A stretch of 44,025 nucleotides of DNA from Planctomycetota bacterium (lineage in GTDB: Bacteria; Planctomycetota; Planctomycetia; Planctomycetales; Planctomycetaceae). The notes under the pieces were generated by a model, which was given only the letters and a program-made list of their open reading frames with translations, had not been told where the DNA came from and did no database searches. Shown one piece after another: positions 23,849 through 31,483 of this stretch. The DNA lies in assembly GCA_003669125.1 (NCBI GenBank), contig QWQF01000085.1, positions 1 through 44,025 of the forward strand. Reading direction: 5' to 3'. The position numbers were made by a program, and so were the translations under genes. The stretch's first letter is position 1. The number at the start of each line of letters is the position of its first letter.

Positions 23849-24373
23849 TCACTTCAGGCGCGGCATTCCGCGGGCGACTCGCTCGCGGTTCAGTCGCTCG
23901 AAGGCCGACCGCTCGTCCTTCAGCAATTTGACGAGTTGCGACCCCGTGCAACTCAGAGAGGTCGCCGCCGCCGAATGCTCGAAATTGCACATCGCGAGCA
24001 CATCCAACGCTTCGGCCAGCAGCGCGGGAAAATCAGGATGACTCGGATTCACCGACACTCGTCCGTTGCAGCAGCGGGATCGCCACAACTCCGAGGGCAC
24101 GGCATCGGACGAGCGAACTGTGCGAAATTCGACCGCCAACCGCACTCGCAGTCGGAACAGCGCGACCTGCCGGTTCTCGGACTGACTGCGACGCTCGTTG
24201 GCCTCGGCTTCGATCCCGGTTGATTCGTGCCGCAACACGACAGCGGTCTCGACCTTGTTGCGATGCTGGCCGCCTGGACCAGAACGCCGAACTCGCCGCT
24301 CCGAACAAATTCGCAGCAATCCCTCCGGATCGAGCGCCGCTGGATGACAGGTGTGAGAATTTTTGTTCGGCAT
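23849..24373 (-). CDS. Peptide chain release factor-like protein (GGQ domain)
   Basis: 174 residues. An RF-1 type peptidyl-tRNA hydrolase domain carries the catalytic loop SGPGGQHRNKVETAV (GGQ at 34-36), followed by VVLRHESTGIEAEANERRSQSENR, all standard for ArfB/mtRF-R relatives. Such proteins free stalled ribosomes by hydrolysing peptidyl-tRNA without reading a stop codon. The Lys/Arg-rich C-terminal tail of ArfB is not evident; instead there is a ~90-residue C-terminal helical region ending SAFERLNRERVARGMPRLK. The Arg after GGQH is unusual, since most members have Val or Ala. The start at 24373 (MPNKN) is preferred to 24400, but neither has a strong SD. Confidence 0.85.
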   Translation of the reverse strand: MPNKNSHTCHPAALDPEGLLRICSERRVRRSGPGGQHRNKVETAVVLRHESTGIEAEANERRSQSENRQVALFRLRVRLAVEFRTVRSSDAVPSELWRSRCCNGRVSVNPSHPDFPALLAEALDVLAMCNFEHSAAATSLSCTGSQLVKLLKDERSAFERLNRERVARGMPRLK

Positions 24374-24439
24374 CGCCAGCTTCGGTTCGAGGAGACACAA
24401 TCGCCACGGATGATTTCGATTCGCTCACCGGATTGCCAC

Positions 24440-25072
24440 ATGGCCGACGTTTCTCGCCGATTATTCGCTCTGATTCCCGCTGCCGGTCGCAGCCGTCGCA
24501 TGGGAACGTCGAAGCTACTGCTGCCGTGGCAGGGCACGACGGTCATCGGGCACCTCATCGGCACGCTGACTCGGCCGGACATCTCGGCCGTTGCGATTGT
24601 TGTCCGTTCCGACGATCTGGTGCTGCAAGAAGCGGTGCGACACACGTCTGCCCTCGCGATCATCCCCGACGTTGAACCGCCTGAAATGCGAGACAGTATC
24701 GAAGTCGGCCTGCGAGCCATCCGCCAGCAATTCACTCCGACCGACGACGACGGCTGGTTGTTGATCCCCGCCGATCACCCGTTGATCGAATCGGAAGTCC
24801 TTGACGGCCTGCTGACTCGCTGGTCGCAAGGCGATTGCGAAGCGCTTCTGCCGACGCTCGGCCGGCGGCGCGGACACCCGACACTCTTGCGCTGGTCGCT
24901 GGCGGCGCGGATCGAACAGCTTCCACGAGACGTCGGAGTCAACGCGCTGCTCCGTTCGTCACCGAGCCTCGTCACCGAATGGCCCACCGACCGTGAATCA
25001 GTTCTCGCCGATCTCGACACGCCGGAGGACTACGCCTTCTGGCAACAAAAGCTCGCGAACAAACCGGAGTGA
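24440..25072 (+). CDS. MobA/MocA-like nucleotidyltransferase
   Basis: 210 residues. NTP-transferase (GT-A) fold with the N-terminal loop IPAAGRSRRMGTSKLLLPW (nucleotide binding) and the metal-binding LIPADHPLI around residue 110. The family includes molybdenum-cofactor cytidylyl- and guanylyltransferases (MocA, MobA); no other molybdopterin gene is nearby, so the substrate is uncertain. The start at 24440 gives MADVSRRLFALIPAAG, a normal N-terminus. The 66 bases before it separate it from the divergent release-factor-like gene. Confidence 0.85.
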   Translation: MADVSRRLFALIPAAGRSRRMGTSKLLLPWQGTTVIGHLIGTLTRPDISAVAIVVRSDDLVLQEAVRHTSALAIIPDVEPPEMRDSIEVGLRAIRQQFTPTDDDGWLLIPADHPLIESEVLDGLLTRWSQGDCEALLPTLGRRRGHPTLLRWSLAARIEQLPRDVGVNALLRSSPSLVTEWPTDRESVLADLDTPEDYAFWQQKLANKPE

Positions 25073-25080
25073 GCCAAACT

Positions 25081-25140
25081 TAGCACGACGCGCCAGCGAG
25101 TGGTCCTTCTCGAACAACCACTCGCTGACGCGTCGAACTA
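25081..25140. repeat. Palindromic element family F, copy 2, between convergent genes
   Basis: The left arm 25081-25104 and the right arm 25117-25140 pair at 21 of 24 positions. The left arm is almost identical to that of copy 1 (14304-14326). The right end CTAGTTT supplies the TAG stop (25138-25140 on minus) of the MFS transporter. It probably terminates both convergent transcripts. Confidence 0.92.
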
Positions 25141-26895
25141 GTTTGTCTCCTCGACGAACACCGGTTTCGAGGCATCCAAGCCGAACGTCGCGATTCCCGC
25201 AAACACGAATGCGATCAGTCCGAGCCAGAAGAGATTGTTCCATTCGGCCACGGTTGGGTTCTCGCCGAGCAAATAGTTGTAGAGCAACGGCCCGAATGCG
25301 GCTCCGAGATTGCCCCACATGTTGCCCCAGCCGAGAACCGACCCGACATATTTGCCGCCAGCATCTTGAGCGTACGCCCAGAAAGCCGACTGGCCGAGGT
25401 CCACCGAAAAGTAAATCAAACAAAACGCCGCCGTGAACGCCCACGGAGAGTTCAGTGCGGACCCCGCCGGTTGACTCGCGAAGTACAGGCACATGCCGTA
25501 GCCACCCGCCGCAACGAACCGCGTCACAATCGGCGGCAAACTGCGACTCCACTTCAGCCCGATGCGTGGCAGCAGCCAATCCACCCAGCGGCCGCCGAGA
25601 AATCCGCCGCAGAGGCCGATCAGATTTGGCATCATCACCAACACGCTTCGCTCCAAGATCGGAACGCTGTGCATCTCGATGAAATACCGCGACAACCACG
25701 TCACCAAAAATACCCAGCCGATGTTCGTCCCGATTTGATTTGCGCAGTTGCACCACAAACTGAAATTGGTGAACAGCGGCCGGATTGGCAATCGTCCGGC
25801 CTTGCTCGCCGGATCGGCGGCGGTGGCGAGCCGCCCGGTCTCGATCAGCGCACGTTCGGCGTCGTTGACTCGCGAGTGCAATTCCGGCCGCTCGCGAAAC
25901 ATCAGCCAGATTCCCAGAGCGACGAAAACGCCCGACAGCCCGTAAACGATCATCACCGGTCGCCAGCCTCGACCATAGAGCTTCCGAATTTCACCAGGAA
26001 ATGCCACCTCGATCAGCAGCCGATTGAACCGCCGCAGTTCGCCCTTCGAGAGTTCGCTGCCGGTCTTGAGTCTCTCGGCATAGCCAAGTCCTTCGCGTGG
26101 CAAGTTCAGCTTCGCGAATGCGGCTTCGTCAAACAGATCACTTCGATCGAGCAAGCTGTTGAGCCGCACAAGGAGCGGCTCTGGCTCGACAACGGGACCG
26201 GCCTGCGCCGCCCCGACATTGGGAAGCTTTCCTTGATTGTCCCGCCAATTGCGTTCCACGATGTCCACGATCCGCTTTGTCGCCGCATTAAATTTCTGTT
26301 CTTGCTGCCCAACAAAATCAAAGGTCCATAGTTTTTTATCGAGCTTCGTCGCATTCAGCAGATCAGCGTCAGTGAACTCGACCGGCGTTTCAATCGGCAC
26401 GAAGACGACCATCAAGAACGCAGTCAGGATCGGAGCCATCGCTCCCCCGATCCGACCACCAAGCCCGACCCATGCACTGGCGGTCGCTCGTTTGGAGAGC
26501 GGCACCCAGCGGCTGATGACGCCACCGGCAGTCGGGTACGCACCGGCTTGGGTGATGCCACACATCAGTCTCGCGAACAACAGCATCGTGAAGCCGGCGG
26601 CCAATCCCATCAGTGCCGTGAACAGCGACCACGCGACGACGTAGATCGACAGCATCCGTCGCGCGCCGAATCGATCCGCCAGCCAGCCGGCCGGGACTTG
26701 AGACAACGCGTAGGACCAAAAGAAGAGGCTCAGGAACCAACTCATCTGAGTCTGCGAGAGGCCAAGGTCTTCCTTGATGTAGTCGCCAGCGAATGACACG
26801 CAAAAGCGGTCGAGGTACAGCAGCACCGACATCAGCGTCAGCAGCAAAATAATTAAATGCCGGACGCCGGTCGGGCGGGACGGTGCTTCAGACAT
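25138..26895 (-). CDS. Major facilitator superfamily transporter (ACS-like)
   Basis: 585 residues, longer than the usual ~430 because of a ~165-residue polar insert between the two six-helix halves (about residues 165-330, rich in Lys/Asp/Glu). The N-terminal half has LDRFCVSFAGDYIKEDLGLSQTQ, then GWLADRFGARRML (MFS loop 2-3 motif) and LMCGITQAGAYPTAGGVISRW, typical of the anion:cation symporter family (sugar acids, organic anions). The C-terminal half resumes at GWRPVMIVYGLSGVFVALGIW. The start at 26895 has AAGGAGCTG upstream; the frame is open to 26982. The TAG stop is donated by palindromic element F copy 2. The KDG-kinase-like gene elsewhere in the window would fit a sugar-acid substrate, but this is inference. 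Confidence 0.9.
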   Translation of the reverse strand: MSEAPSRPTGVRHLIILLLTLMSVLLYLDRFCVSFAGDYIKEDLGLSQTQMSWFLSLFFWSYALSQVPAGWLADRFGARRMLSIYVVAWSLFTALMGLAAGFTMLLFARLMCGITQAGAYPTAGGVISRWVPLSKRATASAWVGLGGRIGGAMAPILTAFLMVVFVPIETPVEFTDADLLNATKLDKKLWTFDFVGQQEQKFNAATKRIVDIVERNWRDNQGKLPNVGAAQAGPVVEPEPLLVRLNSLLDRSDLFDEAAFAKLNLPREGLGYAERLKTGSELSKGELRRFNRLLIEVAFPGEIRKLYGRGWRPVMIVYGLSGVFVALGIWLMFRERPELHSRVNDAERALIETGRLATAADPASKAGRLPIRPLFTNFSLWCNCANQIGTNIGWVFLVTWLSRYFIEMHSVPILERSVLVMMPNLIGLCGGFLGGRWVDWLLPRIGLKWSRSLPPIVTRFVAAGGYGMCLYFASQPAGSALNSPWAFTAAFCLIYFSVDLGQSAFWAYAQDAGGKYVGSVLGWGNMWGNLGAAFGPLLYNYLLGENPTVAEWNNLFWLGLIAFVFAGIATFGLDASKPVFVEETN

Positions 26896-26940
26896 GGCAG
26901 CTCCTTGGCGGCCATGAAACTGGGGCCGCGAAGCGGACAC

Positions 26941-26990
26941 CCTAAAAACAAAAAACGCTGTGAGCAACAACGAGTCACTCACAGCGTTTT
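26941..26990 (-). terminator. Intrinsic (Rho-independent) terminator
   Basis: A 13-bp perfect stem, AAAACGCTGTGAG (26952-26964) with CTCACAGCGTTTT (26978-26990), and a 13-base loop. On the minus strand it is followed by TTTTTTGTTTTTAGG. This is the most canonical terminator in the window and shows that minus-strand transcription reaches this point, either from panB or from the small ORF upstream. Confidence 0.85.
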
Positions 26991-27193
26991 CGGGTTCGCC
27001 GAAGTTTGCAGTTGCGGGCCAACGCCTGCCACCACGGCGAGCGAGATCAATTGCAGTGCTCGTGCCAAACTTGACCGCGATTTTGAAAAGAGCTGCAAGT
27101 CGTTGGCTGGCCGAAGGAATTCGTCTTTCGGAGAGATTCTCGTCTGTTGGCAGGCCAGTTTGCAGAGTCGGGCACTTTGCAACACCTGCGGCA
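26979..27193 (-). CDS. Possible small ORF between panB and the MFS gene
   Basis: 71 codons from ATG (27191-27193) to TGA (26979-26981), the stop lying within the terminator stem. The product begins MPQVLQSARLCKLACQQ and contains SSLARALQLISLAVVAGVG, a weakly hydrophobic helix. No family is recognised. Third-position GC is only moderate and no SD is evident, so this may instead be the 3' UTR of panB or a small RNA. Confidence 0.3.
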
Positions 27194-27223
27194 TTTTGCT
27201 CGACCGGCTGCCGCGTGTTGCAT

Positions 27224-27289
27224 CGTAGGGCAGTTTTTTAACCTGCCTGGTCCGATGCCACACCGGGCAGATTGAAAACCTGCCCCACG
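27224..27289. repeat. Palindromic element family G, copy 2, abutting the panB stop
   Basis: The left arm 27224-27247 is more diverged; the right arm 27265-27289, read on minus, is identical over 24 bases to the left arm of copy 1. It begins 2 bases after the panB stop codon (27292-27294 on minus) and probably forms the 3' hairpin of the panB mRNA. Confidence 0.92.
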
Positions 27290-27291
27290 AG

Positions 27292-28092
27292 TCATCGATG
27301 ACTGTGAGCGTCGTCGGGGAACGCCCCGGAGCGAACTTCAGCGACGTACTGTTGAGCGGCGCGAGTTGCCTCGGCTCGCAGTTCGGCGAAGTGTTTGACG
27401 AATTTCGGATGGAATCCATCGGTCAATCCGAGCATGTCGTAGCTGACCAGCACTTGGCCGTCGCAATCGGGACCGGCTCCGATGCCAATGGTTGGGACGT
27501 GGAGTTCGCGAGTGATCTGAGCGGCAATGTCTCGCGGAACGAGTTCCAACAACACGCTGAACGCCCCGGCCTCTTGTGCGGCTCGCGCATCAGCCAGCAG
27601 TCGGTGTTCGTCCCGTTGAATTTTCATGCCGCCAAATTTGTGGACCGACTGCGGCTTCAAGCCGACGTGGGCCATCACGGGAATGTCCGACTCGGCCAAC
27701 GCGGTGATCGTGCGAGCTTGATTCTCGCCCCCTTCGAGTTTGACGGCGGCGGCTCCGGTTTCTTTCAGGATGCGGCCTGCATTTTCGACCGCCTGAGCCG
27801 GGCTGACTTGGAAGGACATGAACGGCATATCGACAATGACGAGTGCTTGTCGAACTGCTCGCGTGACGCACTTGGCGTGATAGATGATCTCGTCGAGCGT
27901 CACCGGCAGAGTCGTCGAATGTCCTTGGATGACCATCCCCAAGCTATCACCGACCAGGATCGAGTCCACGCCCGCCGCATCGAACAACCCGGCCCATGTG
28001 AAATCATAGGCGGTCAACATCGACAGCTTGCGGCCTTCGGACTTGGCTTTCACGAAGTTCGGAACAGTCATCATTGGAGCGAGCTTGGTCAT
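27292..28092 (-). CDS. panB: 3-methyl-2-oxobutanoate hydroxymethyltransferase
   Basis: 266 residues, the standard length. It transfers a hydroxymethyl group from methylene-tetrahydrofolate to alpha-ketoisovalerate, the first step of pantothenate synthesis. Signature regions: MLTAYDFTWAGLFDAAGVDSILVGDSLGMVI near the N-terminus with the metal-binding Asp; VKLEGG around 118-122; PVMAHVGLKPQSVHKFGG; and GIGAGPDCDGQVLVSYDMLGL. The annotated start is MTKLAPMMTVPNF; an internal Met (MTVPNF) would match many PanB N-termini equally well. No panC or panD in the window. Half a family-F repeat lies 10 bases upstream. Confidence 0.95.
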   Translation of the reverse strand: MTKLAPMMTVPNFVKAKSEGRKLSMLTAYDFTWAGLFDAAGVDSILVGDSLGMVIQGHSTTLPVTLDEIIYHAKCVTRAVRQALVIVDMPFMSFQVSPAQAVENAGRILKETGAAAVKLEGGENQARTITALAESDIPVMAHVGLKPQSVHKFGGMKIQRDEHRLLADARAAQEAGAFSVLLELVPRDIAAQITRELHVPTIGIGAGPDCDGQVLVSYDMLGLTDGFHPKFVKHFAELRAEATRAAQQYVAEVRSGAFPDDAHSHR

Positions 28093-28102
28093 GGCGAGAA
28101 CA

Positions 28103-28127
28103 CACTAACCCGAAGCGTCAGCGAGGG
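28103..28127. repeat. Single arm of palindromic family F upstream of panB
   Basis: Read on minus, it matches the right arm of copy 1 (CCCTCGCTTGCG...) at about 19 of 25 positions, including the terminal TAGT. No partner arm is visible nearby, so it is a degenerate or solo copy. Confidence 0.6.
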
Positions 28128-28155
28128 CGAGCGATCCAAGTGACTTGGAACAGGA

Positions 28156-29487
28156 CTACTGAGCCGCCTCGTCGGTGCTCGCGGATGTTCCGACATCCAA
28201 CTTCGACCATTTCTTGCTCGCCAACTTCTTCAGCCCCTCGGCGGTGACCGAGCCGTTTTCCTTGAAAGTCAGCGATTGCAGGCTCTGCATTTTTAGCAGC
28301 TTGTCGATGGTCGCGTTGCTGACACCGGTCGTTCGGATCGTCAGTTCCTTCAGATTGGGAAGCGTACAGATCACGTCGATCGTGGCATCCGTCATCTGCG
28401 GGACGGTCCAGAGATCGAGCAGTTCCAGAGACTTGAGAGCCGCGAGATGCTTCAGTCCCGAGTCGCCGACCGACGTAATTTCATGCAGGTAGAGACGCTT
28501 CAACTTCGGCAGATCGTCGAAGACCTCCATCGCTCGATCGTCGATGTTGGGCAGGTCGCGCAGCGTCAGCCGAGTCAGATTCATTCCCTTGAGTGCGAGC
28601 ACTCCTTCGGTGCCGAATCCCTGGCAGCGGAAGATTTCAAGCAGCGTCAGCTTGCCGAGCTTGGCGAGATGCGGTCCCGACTGATCGGTGATCTGGAAAT
28701 CCTGGATCAACAGCGAATCCAGCGTTTGATTTTTGCTGAGATATTCCAAGCCCGCATCGTTGACCGCCGTGCTGCGGTGCTTGAACCCGGTGAGCTTCGG
28801 AAGTTCGGCAACGACCTCCAGCGCCATGTCCCCCGCTTCCATATTTCCCCGCAAGTCGAGCGTGCGGAGTTCCTTCAGCTTTTCCAATCGCCGAGCACCG
28901 ATGTCGTTGACTTGGTTCTGCACCAAAGTCAGCCGCTGCAGCTTGCCGAGTTCGCTGAGGATCTTGACCACGCCGTTGGTCATGTTCGTGTTCGACGACA
29001 GATCGAGGTCGATGAGATTGGGAAACGATTTGACGATCATCTCCACCGTCGAGTCGTTGATTACCGAATTCGTCAGCGACAGGCTGGTGAGTCCCTTCAA
29101 GCCGCTGAGCTTCGTCGCCATCTCGTCATCCAGCGTCCGGCAGTTGAAGATCTGCAGCTTTTCGAGATCGCTGAGTTTGCCGAACAGTGCCAAGTCGTCC
29201 GCCGTCAAATTCGATCCGTCTTGAATCACGATTTCCGTCAGCAAGTCGCCGTCTTTGGGCGAGTACTTGGATCGCGAACCCAAAGCATCGATCCGAGCTT
29301 TGGCCGCCTTCACGTCCTCCGCACTGGCCGTTGCCTTTTTCGCGGACGCTGGTGGTGCCTTACTCTGCGGAGCGATCGTCGGACTTCCGCTGTTGGTGGG
29401 GGTCTCAGACTTCGGACATCCCGTCAGAAAAATCAAACTCAAAGCCGCGCACGCAGCAACACCGCGCGGACAACGCAAACGGATCAT
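28156..29487 (-). CDS. Leucine-rich-repeat lipoprotein
   Basis: 443 residues. Lipoprotein signal with lipobox LTGC (Cys24), then a low-complexity Ser/Ala/Lys linker to about residue 70. About a dozen LRR units of 23-27 residues follow, with the pattern LxxLxLxxxxIxDxxxxxLxxLxxL; for example LTSLSLTNSVINDSTVEMI and LKELTIRTTGVSNATIDKL. This cysteine-poor LRR style is abundant in planctomycetes, where the proteins are thought to act as periplasmic binding scaffolds. The start at 29487 is chosen for the signal peptide and for GAGGCGAAGG upstream; the frame is open to 29565. Partner unknown. Confidence 0.9.
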   Translation of the reverse strand: MIRLRCPRGVAACAALSLIFLTGCPKSETPTNSGSPTIAPQSKAPPASAKKATASAEDVKAAKARIDALGSRSKYSPKDGDLLTEIVIQDGSNLTADDLALFGKLSDLEKLQIFNCRTLDDEMATKLSGLKGLTSLSLTNSVINDSTVEMIVKSFPNLIDLDLSSNTNMTNGVVKILSELGKLQRLTLVQNQVNDIGARRLEKLKELRTLDLRGNMEAGDMALEVVAELPKLTGFKHRSTAVNDAGLEYLSKNQTLDSLLIQDFQITDQSGPHLAKLGKLTLLEIFRCQGFGTEGVLALKGMNLTRLTLRDLPNIDDRAMEVFDDLPKLKRLYLHEITSVGDSGLKHLAALKSLELLDLWTVPQMTDATIDVICTLPNLKELTIRTTGVSNATIDKLLKMQSLQSLTFKENGSVTAEGLKKLASKKWSKLDVGTSASTDEAAQ

Positions 29488-29519
29488 GACCTTCGCCTCA
29501 TTCGAGACCGTGGAAAAAA

Positions 29520-29545
29520 CAGGGGTACCGTGCCCCGTACCCCTG
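29520..29545. repeat. Palindrome CAGGGGTAC...GTACCCCTG
   Basis: 9-bp perfect arms (29520-29528 and 29537-29545) and an 8-base loop, in the 105-base gap between the Gfo/Idh and LRR genes. A solo arm related to family A (29555-29578) and a T-run (29580-29587) follow. Probably the 3' hairpin of the upstream minus-strand transcription unit or a repeat remnant. Confidence 0.65.
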
Positions 29546-29554
29546 CTGAATTTG

Positions 29555-29578
29555 AGGATGAGCACTCGTGCCCATCTG
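29555..29578. repeat. Solo arm related to palindromic family A
   Basis: Matches the family A consensus arm (as at 365-389, reverse complement) at about 20 of 24 positions: GAGGATGAGCACTCGTGCCC versus GAGGATGGGCACTCTTGCCC. No second arm seen. Confidence 0.5.
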
Positions 29579-29592
29579 GTTTTTTTACTGGC

Positions 29593-31077
29593 TTAATCCA
29601 ACCGGTAGCCTTCCGGATACTTCGGCTTGATCAAGTCGGCGACGCGTGGGGTCTTGAGCGACGCGAGGTTCGTGACCTTGAGGTTCTTAGCGTCCCACTC
29701 GACCTTCTCGCCCCAATCGCCCATTGCCCCGTCCGCTCCGCCCTTGACGGCGGCCCAGACGGCGAGATTGCCCAACAGGATCGTTTCGGTGAGCGGGCCG
29801 GCTCGGTCCACGAAGTTCGACTTGCAGATCTTCGGATCGTTGGCTCGCTTCGCGCGGAACAACTCGAACATGTTGTTGAGGTCGTTGTTCCCTTTGTTCT
29901 CGGCCTTCTCGTAATCGACTTTGACCTTCTCGACACCCTTCAGTTCGTACACGCCGCAGTAGTCGTCGGAGCTGTAGAAGACGCCCTTCTCGCCGACGAT
30001 CATCACGCCGCTGTCCGAGACCTTCGTGATGCCATGCTTCTCGAAGACTTCCATCGGCGGCTTGTTCCCCTTGCGGTCGTACCACCAGAAGGGAATCGCG
30101 GGGCGTTCGGACGTTTCGGGAAACTCGAACTTGATGACCGCGCTGGCCGGGAAGCTGTCGAAGTCGTGTCCCGAAGACTTGGCAACGACGGAGATCGGAT
30201 CGCGCAGTCCGCACGAGGCGAACGGAACCGTCAACTGGTGGCAGGCCATGTCGCCCAACGCACCGCTGCCGAAATCCCACCAGCCGCGCCACTGGAACGT
30301 GTGATAGATGCCGGGCCAGAATTCTCGCTGCGGTGCGACGCCGATCCAGTTCTTCCAATCGACTCGCTCCATCGCCTTTTCGATTTCTTCCTTCTTCTTC
30401 GCGACGATCTTGTCGGCGTTCTCGGCGTCGTCCTTCTTTGCTTGAGCGGCGAATTTGTCCAGCGTCATGCGGCGGCCGGGGCCTTGAGCCCAGACAGGGC
30501 GGTTCGACCACGCAAAAACTTCCTTCAGCGTTCCGAGCACGCCCGACTTGATCTGGGCGATCGCTTCGCGCGACGAATCCAAGGCGGTTCCTTGGTTGCC
30601 CATCTGCGTGCAGACTTTCTTTTCGGCGGCGACGGTCGCCATCAGCCGAGCTTCGTAGATGGTTCGTGTGAGCGGCTTCTGAGTGTAGCAACCGATGCCC
30701 AACCGCATGGCGGCCAACGTCGCCGGGGCGTGCATGTGGTCCGGGGTGCTGATCGTCGCGATGTCGATTTTGCTGCCGTGCTTGGCGAGCAGTTCGCGGT
30801 AGTCGGTGAACTTCTCGGCGTTCGTGAATTTGTCGGACTTCCCTTTGCTTTCGAGCGTGTTGCGGTCCACATCGCAAATCGCGACGACGTTGCCGAATTG
30901 GGAGGCATTGCTGGAATCGCTGCCTCCTTTGCCACCCACGCCGATGCAGGCGACGTTGAGCTCCTCGTTGGCGGAGCGTGCGACATTCGGAGTCGCGAGT
31001 CCGTGACCCACATACGCGCCGACACCGGCGACGGTCACGTTCTTCATAAAATCACGGCGGGAGTTTGGACGGCGCAT
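29593..31077 (-). CDS. Tat-exported Gfo/Idh/MocA family oxidoreductase
   Basis: 494 residues. Start at 31077 (MRRPNSRRDFMKNVTVAGVG) gives a clean twin-arginine signal. The NAD(P)-binding motif VACIGVGGKGG (43-53) and AICDVD follow, and CYTQKPLTRTIYEARLM carries the family Lys (QKP here, EKP in classical members). The rest is the usual C-terminal alpha/beta domain (WKNWIGVAPQREFWPGIYHTFQWRGWWDFGSGALGDMACH), a pattern typical of the large planctomycete paralogue family. Substrates are probably sugars or inositol-like compounds; unknown here. Long upstream readthrough to 31491 passes through repeat DNA and is not coding. Confidence 0.92.
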   Translation of the reverse strand: MRRPNSRRDFMKNVTVAGVGAYVGHGLATPNVARSANEELNVACIGVGGKGGSDSSNASQFGNVVAICDVDRNTLESKGKSDKFTNAEKFTDYRELLAKHGSKIDIATISTPDHMHAPATLAAMRLGIGCYTQKPLTRTIYEARLMATVAAEKKVCTQMGNQGTALDSSREAIAQIKSGVLGTLKEVFAWSNRPVWAQGPGRRMTLDKFAAQAKKDDAENADKIVAKKKEEIEKAMERVDWKNWIGVAPQREFWPGIYHTFQWRGWWDFGSGALGDMACHQLTVPFASCGLRDPISVVAKSSGHDFDSFPASAVIKFEFPETSERPAIPFWWYDRKGNKPPMEVFEKHGITKVSDSGVMIVGEKGVFYSSDDYCGVYELKGVEKVKVDYEKAENKGNNDLNNMFELFRAKRANDPKICKSNFVDRAGPLTETILLGNLAVWAAVKGGADGAMGDWGEKVEWDAKNLKVTNLASLKTPRVADLIKPKYPEGYRLD

Positions 31078-31483
31078 GTGCGAAAGCCCTCGGCAAAGTG
31101 GAAAGAGACGGTCGAATACGGAGGAGTGACGATACCGTTGGTTTGGCGGGTTCGCAATCAATGCTAGCCGTCGTGAGGTGGAGCAACTGCAAAGTGAAAA
31201 CGGCAGAGTGCAAAGTGCAAAGTGAAGGTGAATGCGAGCCGACAGTCTGGCCCATTTTGCACTTTTGCACGCACCGCTCTGCACTTTGCACTGCCTCGTT
31301 CGTAAGTTGGTTGCGTCGCCTCGAGCCACCCGGTAGTTTTCGCCCTTTGGCTGAGACATAGCGGGAAGGCCTTGCCGCAAAGATTGTGCTTGCGGCGCGG
31401 CGGTCCGATGCGATACTTGCTGGCGCCGGGTTAGGATACGACGGGCGAGACATGTCTCGGTGACGACTCCCAGCGAGGACACC
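31078..31483. other. 406-base divergent interval with a palindromic repeat
   Basis: It separates the divergent Gfo/Idh and TPR genes. It contains the GTGCAAAG-type inverted repeat (31202-31294) and no believable gene; the open frames crossing it are made of repeat-derived residues (Cys/Lys/Val/Gln/Ser and their antisense). Promoters for both genes should flank the repeat. Confidence 0.6.
31202..31294. repeat. Imperfect palindromic repeat (GTGCAAAGTGCAAAG type)
   Basis: AGTGCAAAGTGCAAAG near 31207-31222 pairs at about 15 of 16 positions with the CTCTGCACTTTGCACT stretch near 31277-31292. Extra TGCACTTTTGCAC and AAAGTGAAAACG words lie next to the arms, so each arm is itself a short tandem of a GTGCAAA unit. 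Confidence 0.75.

Larger units (their letters stand above)
26896..27291. other. 396-base interval: terminator, possible small ORF, palindromic element
   Basis: From low to high coordinate it holds the leader of the MFS gene, a strong minus-strand terminator (26941-26990), a possible 71-codon minus-strand ORF (26979-27193), and palindromic element G copy 2 (27224-27289) abutting the panB stop. Confidence 0.6.

Noticed and set aside
28447..31167. A 906-codon plus-strand open frame
   Set aside because: It runs antisense through the LRR and Gfo/Idh genes; composition is Arg/Leu/Asp/Val-rich as expected for the complement of a GC-rich gene, and no domain is recognisable.
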